Below are positions 38,224-46,507 of a DNA stretch of 64,000 nucleotides, piece by piece. Where the stretch lies: contig NZ_JAVTJJ010000012.1 in assembly GCF_031843945.1 (NCBI RefSeq), forward strand, positions 1 to 64,000, written 5' to 3'. The position numbers were made by a program, and so were the translations under genes. This stretch comes from Paracidovorax sp031843945 (GTDB lineage: Bacteria; Pseudomonadota; Gammaproteobacteria; Burkholderiales; Burkholderiaceae_C). The notes under the pieces are model-generated. The model had not been told where the DNA came from. It worked only from the letters and a program-made list of their open reading frames with translations, and did no database searches. Positions within the stretch are counted from its first letter, which is position 1. Each line of letters opens with the position of its first letter.

Positions 38224-38246
38224 ACGGCACCTTCGGGTGCCGTTTT
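38224..38246 (+). terminator. Rho-independent terminator after tctBA
   Basis: An eight-base stem ACGGCACC/GGTGCCGT with a TTCG tetraloop is followed by a short T run. It lies 60 bases after the tctA stop. Confidence 0.9.
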
Positions 38247-38326
38247 TCATGGGCGGTCCGGGCGGGGCGACGACAATGGGCGCTGCCGACTCCCTTCGGC
38301 CATGCTCCCCCGCACCCCCGCTTTCC

Positions 38327-38479
38327 ATGCCGCCAGACCCTCATCCTCGCCAGCATCCGCAGCAACACCCTTTGTCGCCGGAAACCTCCGCCGCCATCGC
38401 CATTCCGGTGGTGGCGCTGGGCGTGTGGTGGTCGCTGCGGCGCCTGCACCATCGCGTCTTTGCAGCGCGCCACCGATGA
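38327..38479 (+). CDS. Putative 50-residue membrane protein
   Basis: The frame MPPDPHPRQHPQQHPLSP... has a proline/histidine-rich head and one hydrophobic helix (SAAIAIPVVALGVWWSL), followed by a basic tail (RRLHHRVFAARHR). Its TGA overlaps the EamA start as ATGA, the arrangement of coupled genes, which is the main reason to believe it. I recognise no family. The alternative is that the EamA frame begins further upstream in another frame and this is chance. Confidence 0.4.
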   Translation: MPPDPHPRQHPQQHPLSPETSAAIAIPVVALGVWWSLRRLHHRVFAARHR

Positions 38480-39405
38480 GCGGTCCCGCAACACCTGCAT
38501 CGCCATCGCCATCGCCATCGCCGGTGACAGGGCTGGTGTTCGCCTTCGTCGGCGCCATCGCGTTCAGCGCCAAGGCCATCATCGTCAAGCTGGCGTACCG
38601 GCACGGCGTGGACGCGGTCACGCTCATCATGTACCGCATGCTGTTCGCGCTGCCCATCTTTGCAGCCATGGCATGGTGGGCCAGCCGGGGCAAGCCACCG
38701 CTGACGCGGCGCGACTGGCTGGGTGTGGCATGGCTGGGCTTCACGGGCTACTACCTCGCCAGCTTTCTCGACTTTGCCGGGCTCGCCTACATCAGCGCCA
38801 GCCTGGAGCGGCTGATTCTCTATCTCAACCCCACGCTGGTGGTGCTGCTGGGCTGGGTGCTGTACCGGCGCCGCGTGCGCTGGCTGCAGGTGGTGGGCAT
38901 GGGCATCAGCTACTGCGGCGTTTTGCTGGTGTTCGGCTCCGAAGCGAATCTGCAGGGCGCGCACGTGGGCTGGGGCGTGCTGCTGGTGTTCCTGTCGGCG
39001 GTGAGCTACGCGATCTACCTCGTCTACAGCGGCGAGATGGTGCGGCGCCTGGGCGCCCTGCGGCTGGTGGGACTGGCGACGACCGTGGCCTGCCTGTGCT
39101 GCCTGCTGCAGTTCGTGCTGCTGCGGCCGCTGTCTGCCGCGCTGGTTGCGCCGCAAGTGCTGTGGCTGTCGCTGCTGAACGCCACGCTGTGCACGGCGGT
39201 GCCGGTGTTGCTGGTGATGCTGGCCATCGAACGCATCGGCGCCGACCTTACCGCGCAGACCGGCATGATCGGGCCGCTCTCCACTATCCTCATGGGGGTG
39301 TGGCTGCTGGACGAGCCTTTCACCCTGACCATCGCCGCCGGCACCGTGCTGGTCATGACGGGGATCTACGTCTTTACCCGCATGGCGCGCCGCCGAACCG
39401 GGTAG
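38476..39405 (+). CDS. EamA/DMT-family transporter
   Basis: I start at the ATG at 38476 (309 residues, MSGPATPASPSPSPSPVTG); the first residues include a Ser/Pro run encoded by a tandem CATCGC tract. Ten membrane helices in two EamA halves follow (GLVFAFVGAIAFSAKAI; AYISASLERLILYLNPTLVVLLGW; VSYAIYLVYSGEMV; TAQTGMIGPLSTILMGVWLLDE). These proteins export or import small metabolites such as amino acids or nucleotide sugars; the substrate is not predictable. Confidence 0.9.
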   Translation: MSGPATPASPSPSPSPVTGLVFAFVGAIAFSAKAIIVKLAYRHGVDAVTLIMYRMLFALPIFAAMAWWASRGKPPLTRRDWLGVAWLGFTGYYLASFLDFAGLAYISASLERLILYLNPTLVVLLGWVLYRRRVRWLQVVGMGISYCGVLLVFGSEANLQGAHVGWGVLLVFLSAVSYAIYLVYSGEMVRRLGALRLVGLATTVACLCCLLQFVLLRPLSAALVAPQVLWLSLLNATLCTAVPVLLVMLAIERIGADLTAQTGMIGPLSTILMGVWLLDEPFTLTIAAGTVLVMTGIYVFTRMARRRTG

Positions 39406-39517
39406 CCCTCAAAGCACGTGCTGCCATGCTTGTGGGCCTGGCGCCTCGCACTATCATCTTTTTGAACTATCAATGGCTCGCCTGGCCGGGCCACCACACC
39501 AACGGAGCGAAAGACTT

Positions 39518-40348
39518 ATGGATTTGGGCATTGCCGGAAAATGGGCGCTGGTCTGCGGCGCCAGCAAGGGATTGGGCCTGGGCTGCGCCGAGGCACTGGT
39601 GCGCGAGGGCGTGAACGTGGTCATCAATGCACGCAACGCCGATGCGTTGGAACAAGCTGCTGCTTTTTTGATAGCTGCCAGCGCTGACTCCACAAGGGCT
39701 GGAGGCATAAAAGGCCCTCAACCCCAGGTGCTGGCAGTGGCTGCCGACATCACCACACCGCAAGGCCGTGCGGCCGCGTTCGAGGTGGCGGGCGGTCCTG
39801 GCACGGCGTTCGACATCGTGGTGACCAATGCAGGCGGGCCGCCGACCGGCGACTTTCGCGATTGGGATCGTGACGCGTGGATCAAGGCCGTGGACGCCAA
39901 CATGCTCACGCCCATCGAGCTCATCAAGGCGACGGTGGACGGCATGGCCGAACGCGGCTTCGGGCGCATCGTCAACATCACCTCCAGCGCGGTCAAGGCG
40001 CCCATCGACATCCTGGGCCTGTCCAACGGCGCACGCAGCGGTTTGACCGGCTTCGTGGCCGGCGCGTCGCGCAGCGGGATTGCCGCTCGGGGCGTCACTC
40101 TCAACAACCTGTTGCCTGGCAAGTTCGACACCGACCGGCTGGCCGCCACCGTCAAGGCGGCGTCGTCCAAGTCGGGCAAGAGCGTGGAAGACGTGCGCCG
40201 CAGCCAGCAGTCCTCCATACCGGCCGGGCGGTACGGCAATCCGCAGGAATTCGGCGCCATCTGCGCCTTCCTCTGCAGTGTGCATGCCGGCTACATGACG
40301 GGGCAGAACGTGCTGGCAGACGGCGGGGCCTACCCGGGCACTTTCTGA
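39518..40348 (+). CDS. Short-chain dehydrogenase lacking the usual catalytic tyrosine
   Basis: The ATG at 39518, with GGAG about ten bases upstream, gives 276 residues. The cofactor site is CGASKGLGLG (residues 13-22), with NAG in TNAGGPPTG and the serine motif NITSSAVKAP. Where classic enzymes have YxxxK, this one has LSNGARSG, so Tyr and Lys are replaced; this agrees with an atypical BKR-like subgroup of SDRs. The C-terminal end (GQNVLADGGAYPGTF) is intact. Residues 48-67 (FLIAASADSTRAGG region) are encoded by an inserted repeat, in the loop between the second-strand helix and the third strand. Activity is uncertain. Confidence 0.88.
   Translation: MDLGIAGKWALVCGASKGLGLGCAEALVREGVNVVINARNADALEQAAAFLIAASADSTRAGGIKGPQPQVLAVAADITTPQGRAAAFEVAGGPGTAFDIVVTNAGGPPTGDFRDWDRDAWIKAVDANMLTPIELIKATVDGMAERGFGRIVNITSSAVKAPIDILGLSNGARSGLTGFVAGASRSGIAARGVTLNNLLPGKFDTDRLAATVKAASSKSGKSVEDVRRSQQSSIPAGRYGNPQEFGAICAFLCSVHAGYMTGQNVLADGGAYPGTF
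39661..39717 (-). repeat. Interspersed repeat, copy 7, inside the SDR gene
   Basis: Read on the minus strand it gives GCCTCCAGCCCTTGTGG, GTCAGCGCTGGCAGCTAT and CAAAAAAGCA. It spans 57 bases, a multiple of three, and leaves the SDR frame open. Confidence 0.8.
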
Positions 40349-40507
40349 AGAAGTAAGCGCTTTCGGTAACGCTGGTCACCGGTCCAGCAATCGTCCCTCT
40401 GGCTGGAAAATCCATTTTTTCCCCGCTGTTGCGCCTGCCGCAGAGTGGAATGTGGTCAACAATGGCTTCGGCTCGCCTGCCGTTCACTTGAATCCAGGGG
40501 ACTTGTC

Positions 40508-41713
40508 ATGCCGTTGTTGCCGTTCCGTCCTTCCGTCCCCTGCGTGCTGCGCCAGCTGGCTCTAGGCCTGAGCGTGGCCCTGCTGCCGTGGGCAGCGCTC
40601 GGGCAGGAACGGCAAGAGCCCGCGCGCAGCCAGGGCGCGGCCCCGGTGCCGCCGGCCAAAGGCAAGACAGCTGCATCGGCATCGCCCTCGGCATCCAGCA
40701 CCGCCAGCCGTGTCTCACCACCTGGCGCTACTCCCATTCGCCTGCGGGTGGTGGGTGGCCTGGGCCTCATCACGCAATACACACAGTTCGAGCAACCCTT
40801 CTGGACCCGTGACCTGCCGCGCCTGACCGGTGGCCGCCTGACCGCTGACATCGTTCCCTTTGACCGAGCAGGCGTGCCCGGCGTGGAAATGCTGCGCCTG
40901 CTGCAACTGGGGGTGGTGCCGTTCGGCACCGCGCTGATGAGTTCGTTTTCAGCCCAGTACCCGCAATACACCGCCGTGGATCTGCCGGGCTTGAGCAACG
41001 ACATTCCCAGCCTGCGCGTGGCGGCCGCCGCGTTTCGCCCTTACCTGGAGCAGGCCCTGCGCGACGAGCATGGCGTCGAGGTATTGGCGGTCTACGTCTA
41101 TCCCGCACAGATCACCTTCTGCAAGCGGCCTTTGGCGCGGCTCGACGACCTGGCGGGCCGGCGCGTGCGGGTGTCCTCTCCCGCGCAGGCCGACTTCATC
41201 ACCGCGTTGGGTGCGGAGCCGGTGCTGACCGGCTTCGCCCAACAACGCAGCAGCCTGGAGTCCGGTGACAGCGACTGTGCCGTCACGGGTGCCATGTCCG
41301 GCAACACGCTGGGCCTGGACACGATCACCACCCACCTCTACCCGCTGCCCTTGAATTGGGGCATGGCGGTGTTCGGCGCCAACATGGCTGCATGGAACGC
41401 GCTGCCGCCCGATGCGCGCACCCTGCTGCGCACCGAGCTGGCTCGCCTGGAAGCTGCCATCTGGGCCCAGGCCGAACGCGAGACGGTGGAAGGCGTCGCC
41501 TGCAATACCGGCCAGTCCGGTTGCCAGACAGGCCGCAAGGGCTCCATGGTGCTGGTGCCCGTGTCTGCGCAGGACGAGGGTCGGCGCATGGAGGTCTTTC
41601 GCACTTCGGTGCTGCCCAAGTGGCAGCGCCGTTGCGCCGTACGCTGCGATGAAATCTGGGATCGCACCATCGGTGCCGCCGGCCGCCCGGCCGTGCGAGG
41701 CGGTGTTCCATGA
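40508..41713 (+). CDS. TRAP-type periplasmic substrate-binding protein, sensor-associated
   Basis: The ATG at 40508 gives 401 residues, with a signal peptide (cleaved near ALGQE, residue 34) and a long Ala/Pro/Ser linker (about 35-75). A DctP-like domain follows: LRVVGGLGLITQYTQFEQPFW; MLRLLQLGVVPFGTALMSS; the typical LDDLAGRRVRVSSPAQADFITALGAEP; and CAVTGAMSGNTLGL. No TRAP permease genes are adjacent. Instead its stop overlaps the GGDEF/EAL gene (ATGA), so it probably passes a ligand signal to that membrane protein rather than to a transporter. Confidence 0.85.
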   Translation: MPLLPFRPSVPCVLRQLALGLSVALLPWAALGQERQEPARSQGAAPVPPAKGKTAASASPSASSTASRVSPPGATPIRLRVVGGLGLITQYTQFEQPFWTRDLPRLTGGRLTADIVPFDRAGVPGVEMLRLLQLGVVPFGTALMSSFSAQYPQYTAVDLPGLSNDIPSLRVAAAAFRPYLEQALRDEHGVEVLAVYVYPAQITFCKRPLARLDDLAGRRVRVSSPAQADFITALGAEPVLTGFAQQRSSLESGDSDCAVTGAMSGNTLGLDTITTHLYPLPLNWGMAVFGANMAAWNALPPDARTLLRTELARLEAAIWAQAERETVEGVACNTGQSGCQTGRKGSMVLVPVSAQDEGRRMEVFRTSVLPKWQRRCAVRCDEIWDRTIGAAGRPAVRGGVP

Positions 41714-44412
41714 TGCGTGCCACCTCCCGCACCCGCTTTGCTGTCTGGACCGGCGTTTCGCTGATGCTGGCCGCGCTGGTGCTGGCCACTACGTCGCTGG
41801 TATGGAATGCGCGCACTACCGCCTTGGCGGAAAGCGAAGCGCAGGTCAAGCGGTTTGCCTCTGGTGCCGAAGCCGCCATGAACCGCACTTTGCTCTCGTT
41901 CGATGTGCTGCTGGCCAGCACCGGCGACCTGCTCGATCTGTCGGCCAGCCCGCGCGTTGAACTGGGCGGGCAGGGCGCGCGGCAACTGCTGCGCAGTGCG
42001 GCCAGGCAGAACCTGATGGTGCGCTACGTGGTGCTGATGGATGAGAACCGCAACGTGGTGGCGGCGTCCGATCAGGCCGGCTTCAATGCGGCGCGCGACT
42101 TGCCTTCCGGTTTCTTCGAAGAGGCCATGGGCCAGGCTGTGCCGGTGCTGATGGCCAGCCCGCCCACGGTCAGCTTTTCCAGCTCGGAGCGGGTGATCTT
42201 CTTCGCGCGGCACGTGACGATGGCCGGCGGAAAGCGATTGCTGGCGCTGGCGCAGGTGCCCTCCAGCATGCTGGTGTCGGTGTTGATGCAGGGCGTCGAC
42301 ATTCCCGCGCTGGAGGTGACCATGGAGCACGGCGGGGGCGACGTGCTGCTGGGCATCTCCAGCCGGGGCGAGCTGCGCCGCTCGGCCACCGTGTACCCGC
42401 TGGGCGAACACGGTCATGGCTCGGACAGCGCAGCTACGTCGGCAGCCGTAGGCGCAGCGGCAGCCGACCCTTGGGATCAGCGGGCGCGGCTGACGGGTGT
42501 GCCAGCCATGGTGGTTGCGCGCTCCATCCTGTATCCGGACCTGTGGATATCCGCCAGCCTGCCCGCGCGTGCGGCCCTGGACAACCGCCGCACCGAGCGC
42601 AATGCCATCGTGCTGGTGGCGTTGCTGTTCGGCGTCACGTTGCTGGCCATCGCGGGTTTTTCGGTGGCCTATCTCAACCGCATTCACCGCGCCCGGCGCG
42701 CCATGTCGCAATCGCAGGCCACGCTCGAACAGGCCTTGTCATCTCTGGTGACCGGCTTTCTGCTGCTCGACTCCGACCAGCGCGTGCGGCAGTGGAACCT
42801 GCGCTTCGAAGAAATCTTTCCGTGGATGACGCCGTCGCTGCGAGTGGGCATGCCGTTCCGTGAACTGCTGGAGGCTTCTGTGTCCCAACACTTGCCCACC
42901 GGCAGCGACGCCGCCCGGCGCGAATGGGTCGAGCAACGCATGCTGCTGCAGCGCTTCCCGCGCGGCACGCACGAGCAGGAGATGCCCAACGGCCACTGCA
43001 TCCAGATCACCGAGCGCCCCACGCCCGACGGCGGCGTGGTCATTTCGTACCACGACGTGACCGACATCCGCAGGGCGTCTGCCGAGATCGAGAACCTCGC
43101 CTTCTACGACCCGCTCACCGGCCTGCCGAATCGGCGTTTGCTGCTCGACCGGCTGCATCAGGCCGAAGCAGCCGCCGAGCGGTCGGGCGAGCGGGGTGTG
43201 CTGCTGTTCCTGGACCTGGACCAGTTCAAGACGCTCAACGACACGCTGGGCCATGAAGTGGGCGACCAGTTGCTGCAACAGGTGGCGCGGCGCCTGAGCG
43301 CGAACGTACGCACCACCGACACCGTTGCGCGCCTGGGCGGGGATGAATTCGTCGTCATGCTGCGCGATCTGTCCACCGACAGCGACGAGGCCGCAGCATC
43401 GGCCAAGCGCATTGGCGAAAAGATCCTGCAAAACCTGAATCAGCCCTACCAGTTGGGCGCGTATACCCACCAGAGCAACTGCAGCATCGGCGCAACCCTG
43501 TTTGGTCAAAAGGCCCAGTCCGCTGCAGAGCTGCTCAAGCAGGCCGACATCGCCATGTACCAGGTGAAGGCCCAGCGCGGCAACGGCCTGTGCTTCTTCG
43601 ACCCCGGCATGCAAGAGGCCATCAGCGCCCGCGCGCGGCTCGAGTCCGATCTGCAGGCGGGCCTGGTTGCAGGGCAGTTCGTGCTGCACTACCAGCCGCA
43701 GTTCACGCTGCGCGGCGCGCTGGTGGGTGCCGAGGCGCTGCTGCGCTGGCAGCATCCCGAGCGCGGCATGGTGCTGCCGGGCCAGTTCATCGGCGTGGCA
43801 GAAGACAGCGAATTCATCGTTCCACTGGGCCGATGGGTTCTGCGTACCGCCTGCGAACAGCTCGCCCTCTGGCAACGCGACCCCTTTTTGCGCGACGTGC
43901 ACCTGTCGGTCAACGTGAGCGCGCGGCAGTTCCACCAGCCTGAATTCGTGGCGCAGGTCATCCAGATTTTGCAAGAGACGGGGGTGAGGCCGCACCTGCT
44001 CGAGCTGGAGCTGACCGAATCGCTGGTGCTGGACAACGTTCAGGAGTCGGTCGCCAAGATGCATCTGCTGCGCACCAAGGGCGTGCGCTTTTCGGTGGAC
44101 GACTTCGGCACTGGCTATTCGTCGCTGGCATACCTTACGCAATTGCCCTTGCACCAGCTGAAGATCGACCAGTCCTTCGTGCGCAACCTGGGCGTGCGCC
44201 ACACCGACGATGTGATCGTGCAGACCATCATCGGCATGGCGCGCAACCTGGAGCTGGAAGTCATCGCCGAGGGCGTGGAAACCGAGGCACAGCGCGACTT
44301 TCTGGCCAGCCACGGCTGCGATCTGTACCAGGGCTATCTGCTGGGCCGGCCCATGCCGGCAGCCCAGTTGCGTGCGCTGGCCGCCGAGAGCGCAGGCCAG
44401 CCTGCCACCTGA
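41710..44412 (+). CDS. Membrane GGDEF/EAL cyclic-di-GMP protein
   Basis: This 900-residue sensor has membrane helices at about 11-32 and 298-320 around a large periplasmic domain, then a PAS-like domain (about 345-455). The GGDEF domain (about 458-620) has an intact LGGDEF near 543 and an upstream RTTD inhibitory site. The EAL domain (about 640-890) has EALLRW near 675, NVSARQFHQPE, ELELTESLVL, DDFGTGYSSL near 797 and EGVETE. Both halves look catalytically competent, so it may make or degrade cyclic-di-GMP. It is coupled to the binding protein upstream, the likely input. Confidence 0.95.
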   Translation: MMRATSRTRFAVWTGVSLMLAALVLATTSLVWNARTTALAESEAQVKRFASGAEAAMNRTLLSFDVLLASTGDLLDLSASPRVELGGQGARQLLRSAARQNLMVRYVVLMDENRNVVAASDQAGFNAARDLPSGFFEEAMGQAVPVLMASPPTVSFSSSERVIFFARHVTMAGGKRLLALAQVPSSMLVSVLMQGVDIPALEVTMEHGGGDVLLGISSRGELRRSATVYPLGEHGHGSDSAATSAAVGAAAADPWDQRARLTGVPAMVVARSILYPDLWISASLPARAALDNRRTERNAIVLVALLFGVTLLAIAGFSVAYLNRIHRARRAMSQSQATLEQALSSLVTGFLLLDSDQRVRQWNLRFEEIFPWMTPSLRVGMPFRELLEASVSQHLPTGSDAARREWVEQRMLLQRFPRGTHEQEMPNGHCIQITERPTPDGGVVISYHDVTDIRRASAEIENLAFYDPLTGLPNRRLLLDRLHQAEAAAERSGERGVLLFLDLDQFKTLNDTLGHEVGDQLLQQVARRLSANVRTTDTVARLGGDEFVVMLRDLSTDSDEAAASAKRIGEKILQNLNQPYQLGAYTHQSNCSIGATLFGQKAQSAAELLKQADIAMYQVKAQRGNGLCFFDPGMQEAISARARLESDLQAGLVAGQFVLHYQPQFTLRGALVGAEALLRWQHPERGMVLPGQFIGVAEDSEFIVPLGRWVLRTACEQLALWQRDPFLRDVHLSVNVSARQFHQPEFVAQVIQILQETGVRPHLLELELTESLVLDNVQESVAKMHLLRTKGVRFSVDDFGTGYSSLAYLTQLPLHQLKIDQSFVRNLGVRHTDDVIVQTIIGMARNLELEVIAEGVETEAQRDFLASHGCDLYQGYLLGRPMPAAQLRALAAESAGQPAT

Positions 44413-44415
44413 AAG

Positions 44416-44474
44416 TTTGCTATAGAAATAGTAGCTACTTACGCTTTTGGGATAAGCGCTGGAGTCTGATTTGA
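44416..44474 (-). repeat. Interspersed repeat, copy 8
   Basis: Read on the minus strand it gives GACTCCAGCGCTTATCCC, AAAAGCGTAAG and TAGCTACTATTTCTATAGC. It lies between the convergent ends of the GGDEF/EAL and EamA genes. Confidence 0.75.
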
Positions 44475-44491
44475 TCTAAAAGTGTGACGGG

Positions 44492-45391
44492 TCAGCGCCG
44501 CGACGACGCCACGATGCCCACCACGATCAGCGCGAACGCCACGGCGTGATAGAGGTGCGGCACCTCGCCCAGAAACGCCGCCGACAGCACGGCTGCGAAG
44601 AGCGGGGTCAGGTTGATGAAAAACCCCGCCACTGCCGGCCCGGCCCGCTGCACGCCCACGCCCCAGCAGCGGTAGGCCAGCAAGGCCGGCCCTACCGCGA
44701 TGAACAGCAGCGCCGCGGCCAGCGGCCAGCCCCATTCGATGTGGCGCGGCGCCAGCGCCCATTCGGCGGCGGTGAACGCGCCCGACCAGGCCAGGCCGAA
44801 CACCATCTGCGCCATCAGAAAGGCGGCCCAGTCGCCGCGCACCGATGCGGGCTCCGTGGTGCGCGACAGCAGCCAGCTGTAGAACGCCCAGCACATGGTG
44901 GCCAGCACCATGTACAAGTCGCCCGGCACCAGCCGCAGCGCCAGCAACTGGCACCATTCGCCCCGGCTCAGCACCACCAGCACGCCGGCAATCGACAGCA
45001 GCGCGCCCACCACATGCCGCCGCGTGACCGGCGCGCCGAAGAACAGCGCGCCGATGGCCAGCATCCACACCGGCAGGCCCGAGCCGACCAGCGTGACGTT
45101 CAGCGGCGTGGAGGTTTGCAGCGCCATGTACTGCAGCGCGTTGTAGCAGCCGATGCCCAGCAGGCCCAGCAATGCGAAGCGGCGCCAGTGCGGCCACGCG
45201 GGGCTGCCGGGCCGCAGCACACGGTGCGCCAGCGGCAGCAAGATGGCGAAGGCCAGCGCCCAGCGAATGAAGTTCAGCGTGAGGGGTGGCACCAGCGTGT
45301 GCACCAGGCGGCCCACCACCGCGTTGCCGGCCCACAGCAGCGGAGCCAGAGCCAGCATGCCCACCGTGGCGGGCGAGAGTCGTTGCGTCAT
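44492..45391 (-). CDS. EamA/DMT-family transporter
   Basis: The ATG at 45391 gives 299 residues (MTQRLSPATVGMLALAP); the frame is open far upstream but that part is antisense to the oxidoreductase gene. Ten membrane helices form two EamA repeats (LLWAGNAVVGRLVH; LQTSTPLNVTLVGSGLPVWMLAIGALFFGA; CWAFYSWLLSRT; AGPAVAGFFINLTPLFAAVLSAAFLGE). It is divergent from the quinone oxidoreductase gene. Substrate unknown. Confidence 0.9.
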   Translation of the reverse strand: MTQRLSPATVGMLALAPLLWAGNAVVGRLVHTLVPPLTLNFIRWALAFAILLPLAHRVLRPGSPAWPHWRRFALLGLLGIGCYNALQYMALQTSTPLNVTLVGSGLPVWMLAIGALFFGAPVTRRHVVGALLSIAGVLVVLSRGEWCQLLALRLVPGDLYMVLATMCWAFYSWLLSRTTEPASVRGDWAAFLMAQMVFGLAWSGAFTAAEWALAPRHIEWGWPLAAALLFIAVGPALLAYRCWGVGVQRAGPAVAGFFINLTPLFAAVLSAAFLGEVPHLYHAVAFALIVVGIVASSRR

Positions 45392-45520
45392 GGGCAGCAA
45401 CTGTAGCCGCAGCCAGAGCCCTGCAAAGCCGGCTGAAACATGGCAGGATGCCCTTCGCGCCTGCGCCGTGCGTGCAGGCCGTCCTCTTTGATCAACGAGC
45501 CCCGCAGGAGACCTTGCCCC

Positions 45521-46507
45521 ATGAGCCTCGCCGTCCAGATCCGCCAGCATGGCGGTCCCGAAGAATTGCATGTCACCGACGTCGAGGTGGGCCAACCCGG
45601 CGCCGGCCAGGTGCGCATTCGCCACCATGCGGTCGGCCTGAACTTCATCGACGTTTATCACCGCACGGGCCTGTATCCGCTGCAGATGCCGGCCGGCATC
45701 GGCATGGAAGGCGCTGGCGTGATCGAGGCGGTGGGCGAAGGCGTTACGCACCTGCAGCCAGGCGACCGCGCTGCCTATGCCGCCAACCCGCCTGGCAGCT
45801 ATTGCGAAGTGCGCGTGATGCCTGCGCACAACGTGTGCCGGCTGCCTGATGGCATCGACTTCGACACGGGCGCCGCAATGATGCTCAAGGGCCTGACGGC
45901 GCAGTACCTGCTGAAAAAAGTGCGGCCGGTCGAAGGACTGGAGCCCGGCGACTTCGTGCTGTTCCACGCGGCCGCAGGCGGTGTCGGGCTGATCGCCTGC
46001 CAGTGGGCAAAGGCGCTGGGCCTGCAACTGATCGGCACCGCCGGCTCCGACGCCAAATGCCAGCTGGCGCAGGACAACGGCGCGGCGCATGCCATCAACT
46101 ACGCCAAAGAAGACTTCGCCGCACGGGTGAAAGAGATCACCGGCGGGCGCGGCGTGAAAGTGGTGTACGACTCGGTCGGCAAGGACACCTGGGACAAGTC
46201 CCTCGAGTGCCTGCGCCCCTTCGGCCTGATGGCCACGTTTGGCAATGCCTCTGGCCCCGTGCCGCCGTTCGCGCCCGGCGTGCTGGGTGCCAAGGGCTCG
46301 CTCTACGTCACCCGTCAGACGCTGTTCACCCACATCGCCACGCGCGAGGCCACGCAGGCCATGGCGGAAGATTTGTTCAAGGTGGTGGAAAGCGGCGAGG
46401 TCAAGATCCACATCGCGCAGCGCTACCCGCTGGCCGACGTGCAGCAGGCCCACCGCGACCTTGAAGCGCGCAAGACCACCGGCTGCACCATCCTCACGCT
46501 GTCGTGA
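45521..46507 (+). CDS. qor: NADPH:quinone oxidoreductase (Qor type)
   Basis: The ATG at 45521, with AGGAG ten bases upstream, gives 328 residues. This zinc-less medium-chain reductase has GLNFIDVYHRTGLYP (near residue 38), the GMEGAGVI motif, and a Rossmann cofactor loop FHAAAGGVGLIACQWAK (near 145). E. coli Qor is of the same length. It reduces quinones one electron at a time with NADPH. The Nudix gene overlaps its stop by four bases (GTGA). Confidence 0.93.
   Translation: MSLAVQIRQHGGPEELHVTDVEVGQPGAGQVRIRHHAVGLNFIDVYHRTGLYPLQMPAGIGMEGAGVIEAVGEGVTHLQPGDRAAYAANPPGSYCEVRVMPAHNVCRLPDGIDFDTGAAMMLKGLTAQYLLKKVRPVEGLEPGDFVLFHAAAGGVGLIACQWAKALGLQLIGTAGSDAKCQLAQDNGAAHAINYAKEDFAARVKEITGGRGVKVVYDSVGKDTWDKSLECLRPFGLMATFGNASGPVPPFAPGVLGAKGSLYVTRQTLFTHIATREATQAMAEDLFKVVESGEVKIHIAQRYPLADVQQAHRDLEARKTTGCTILTLS

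Noticed and set aside
44416..44474. Repeat copies considered as ordinary intrinsic terminators
   Set aside because: The T run is not placed consistently after the stems, orientation relative to genes varies, and several copies lie inside genes.
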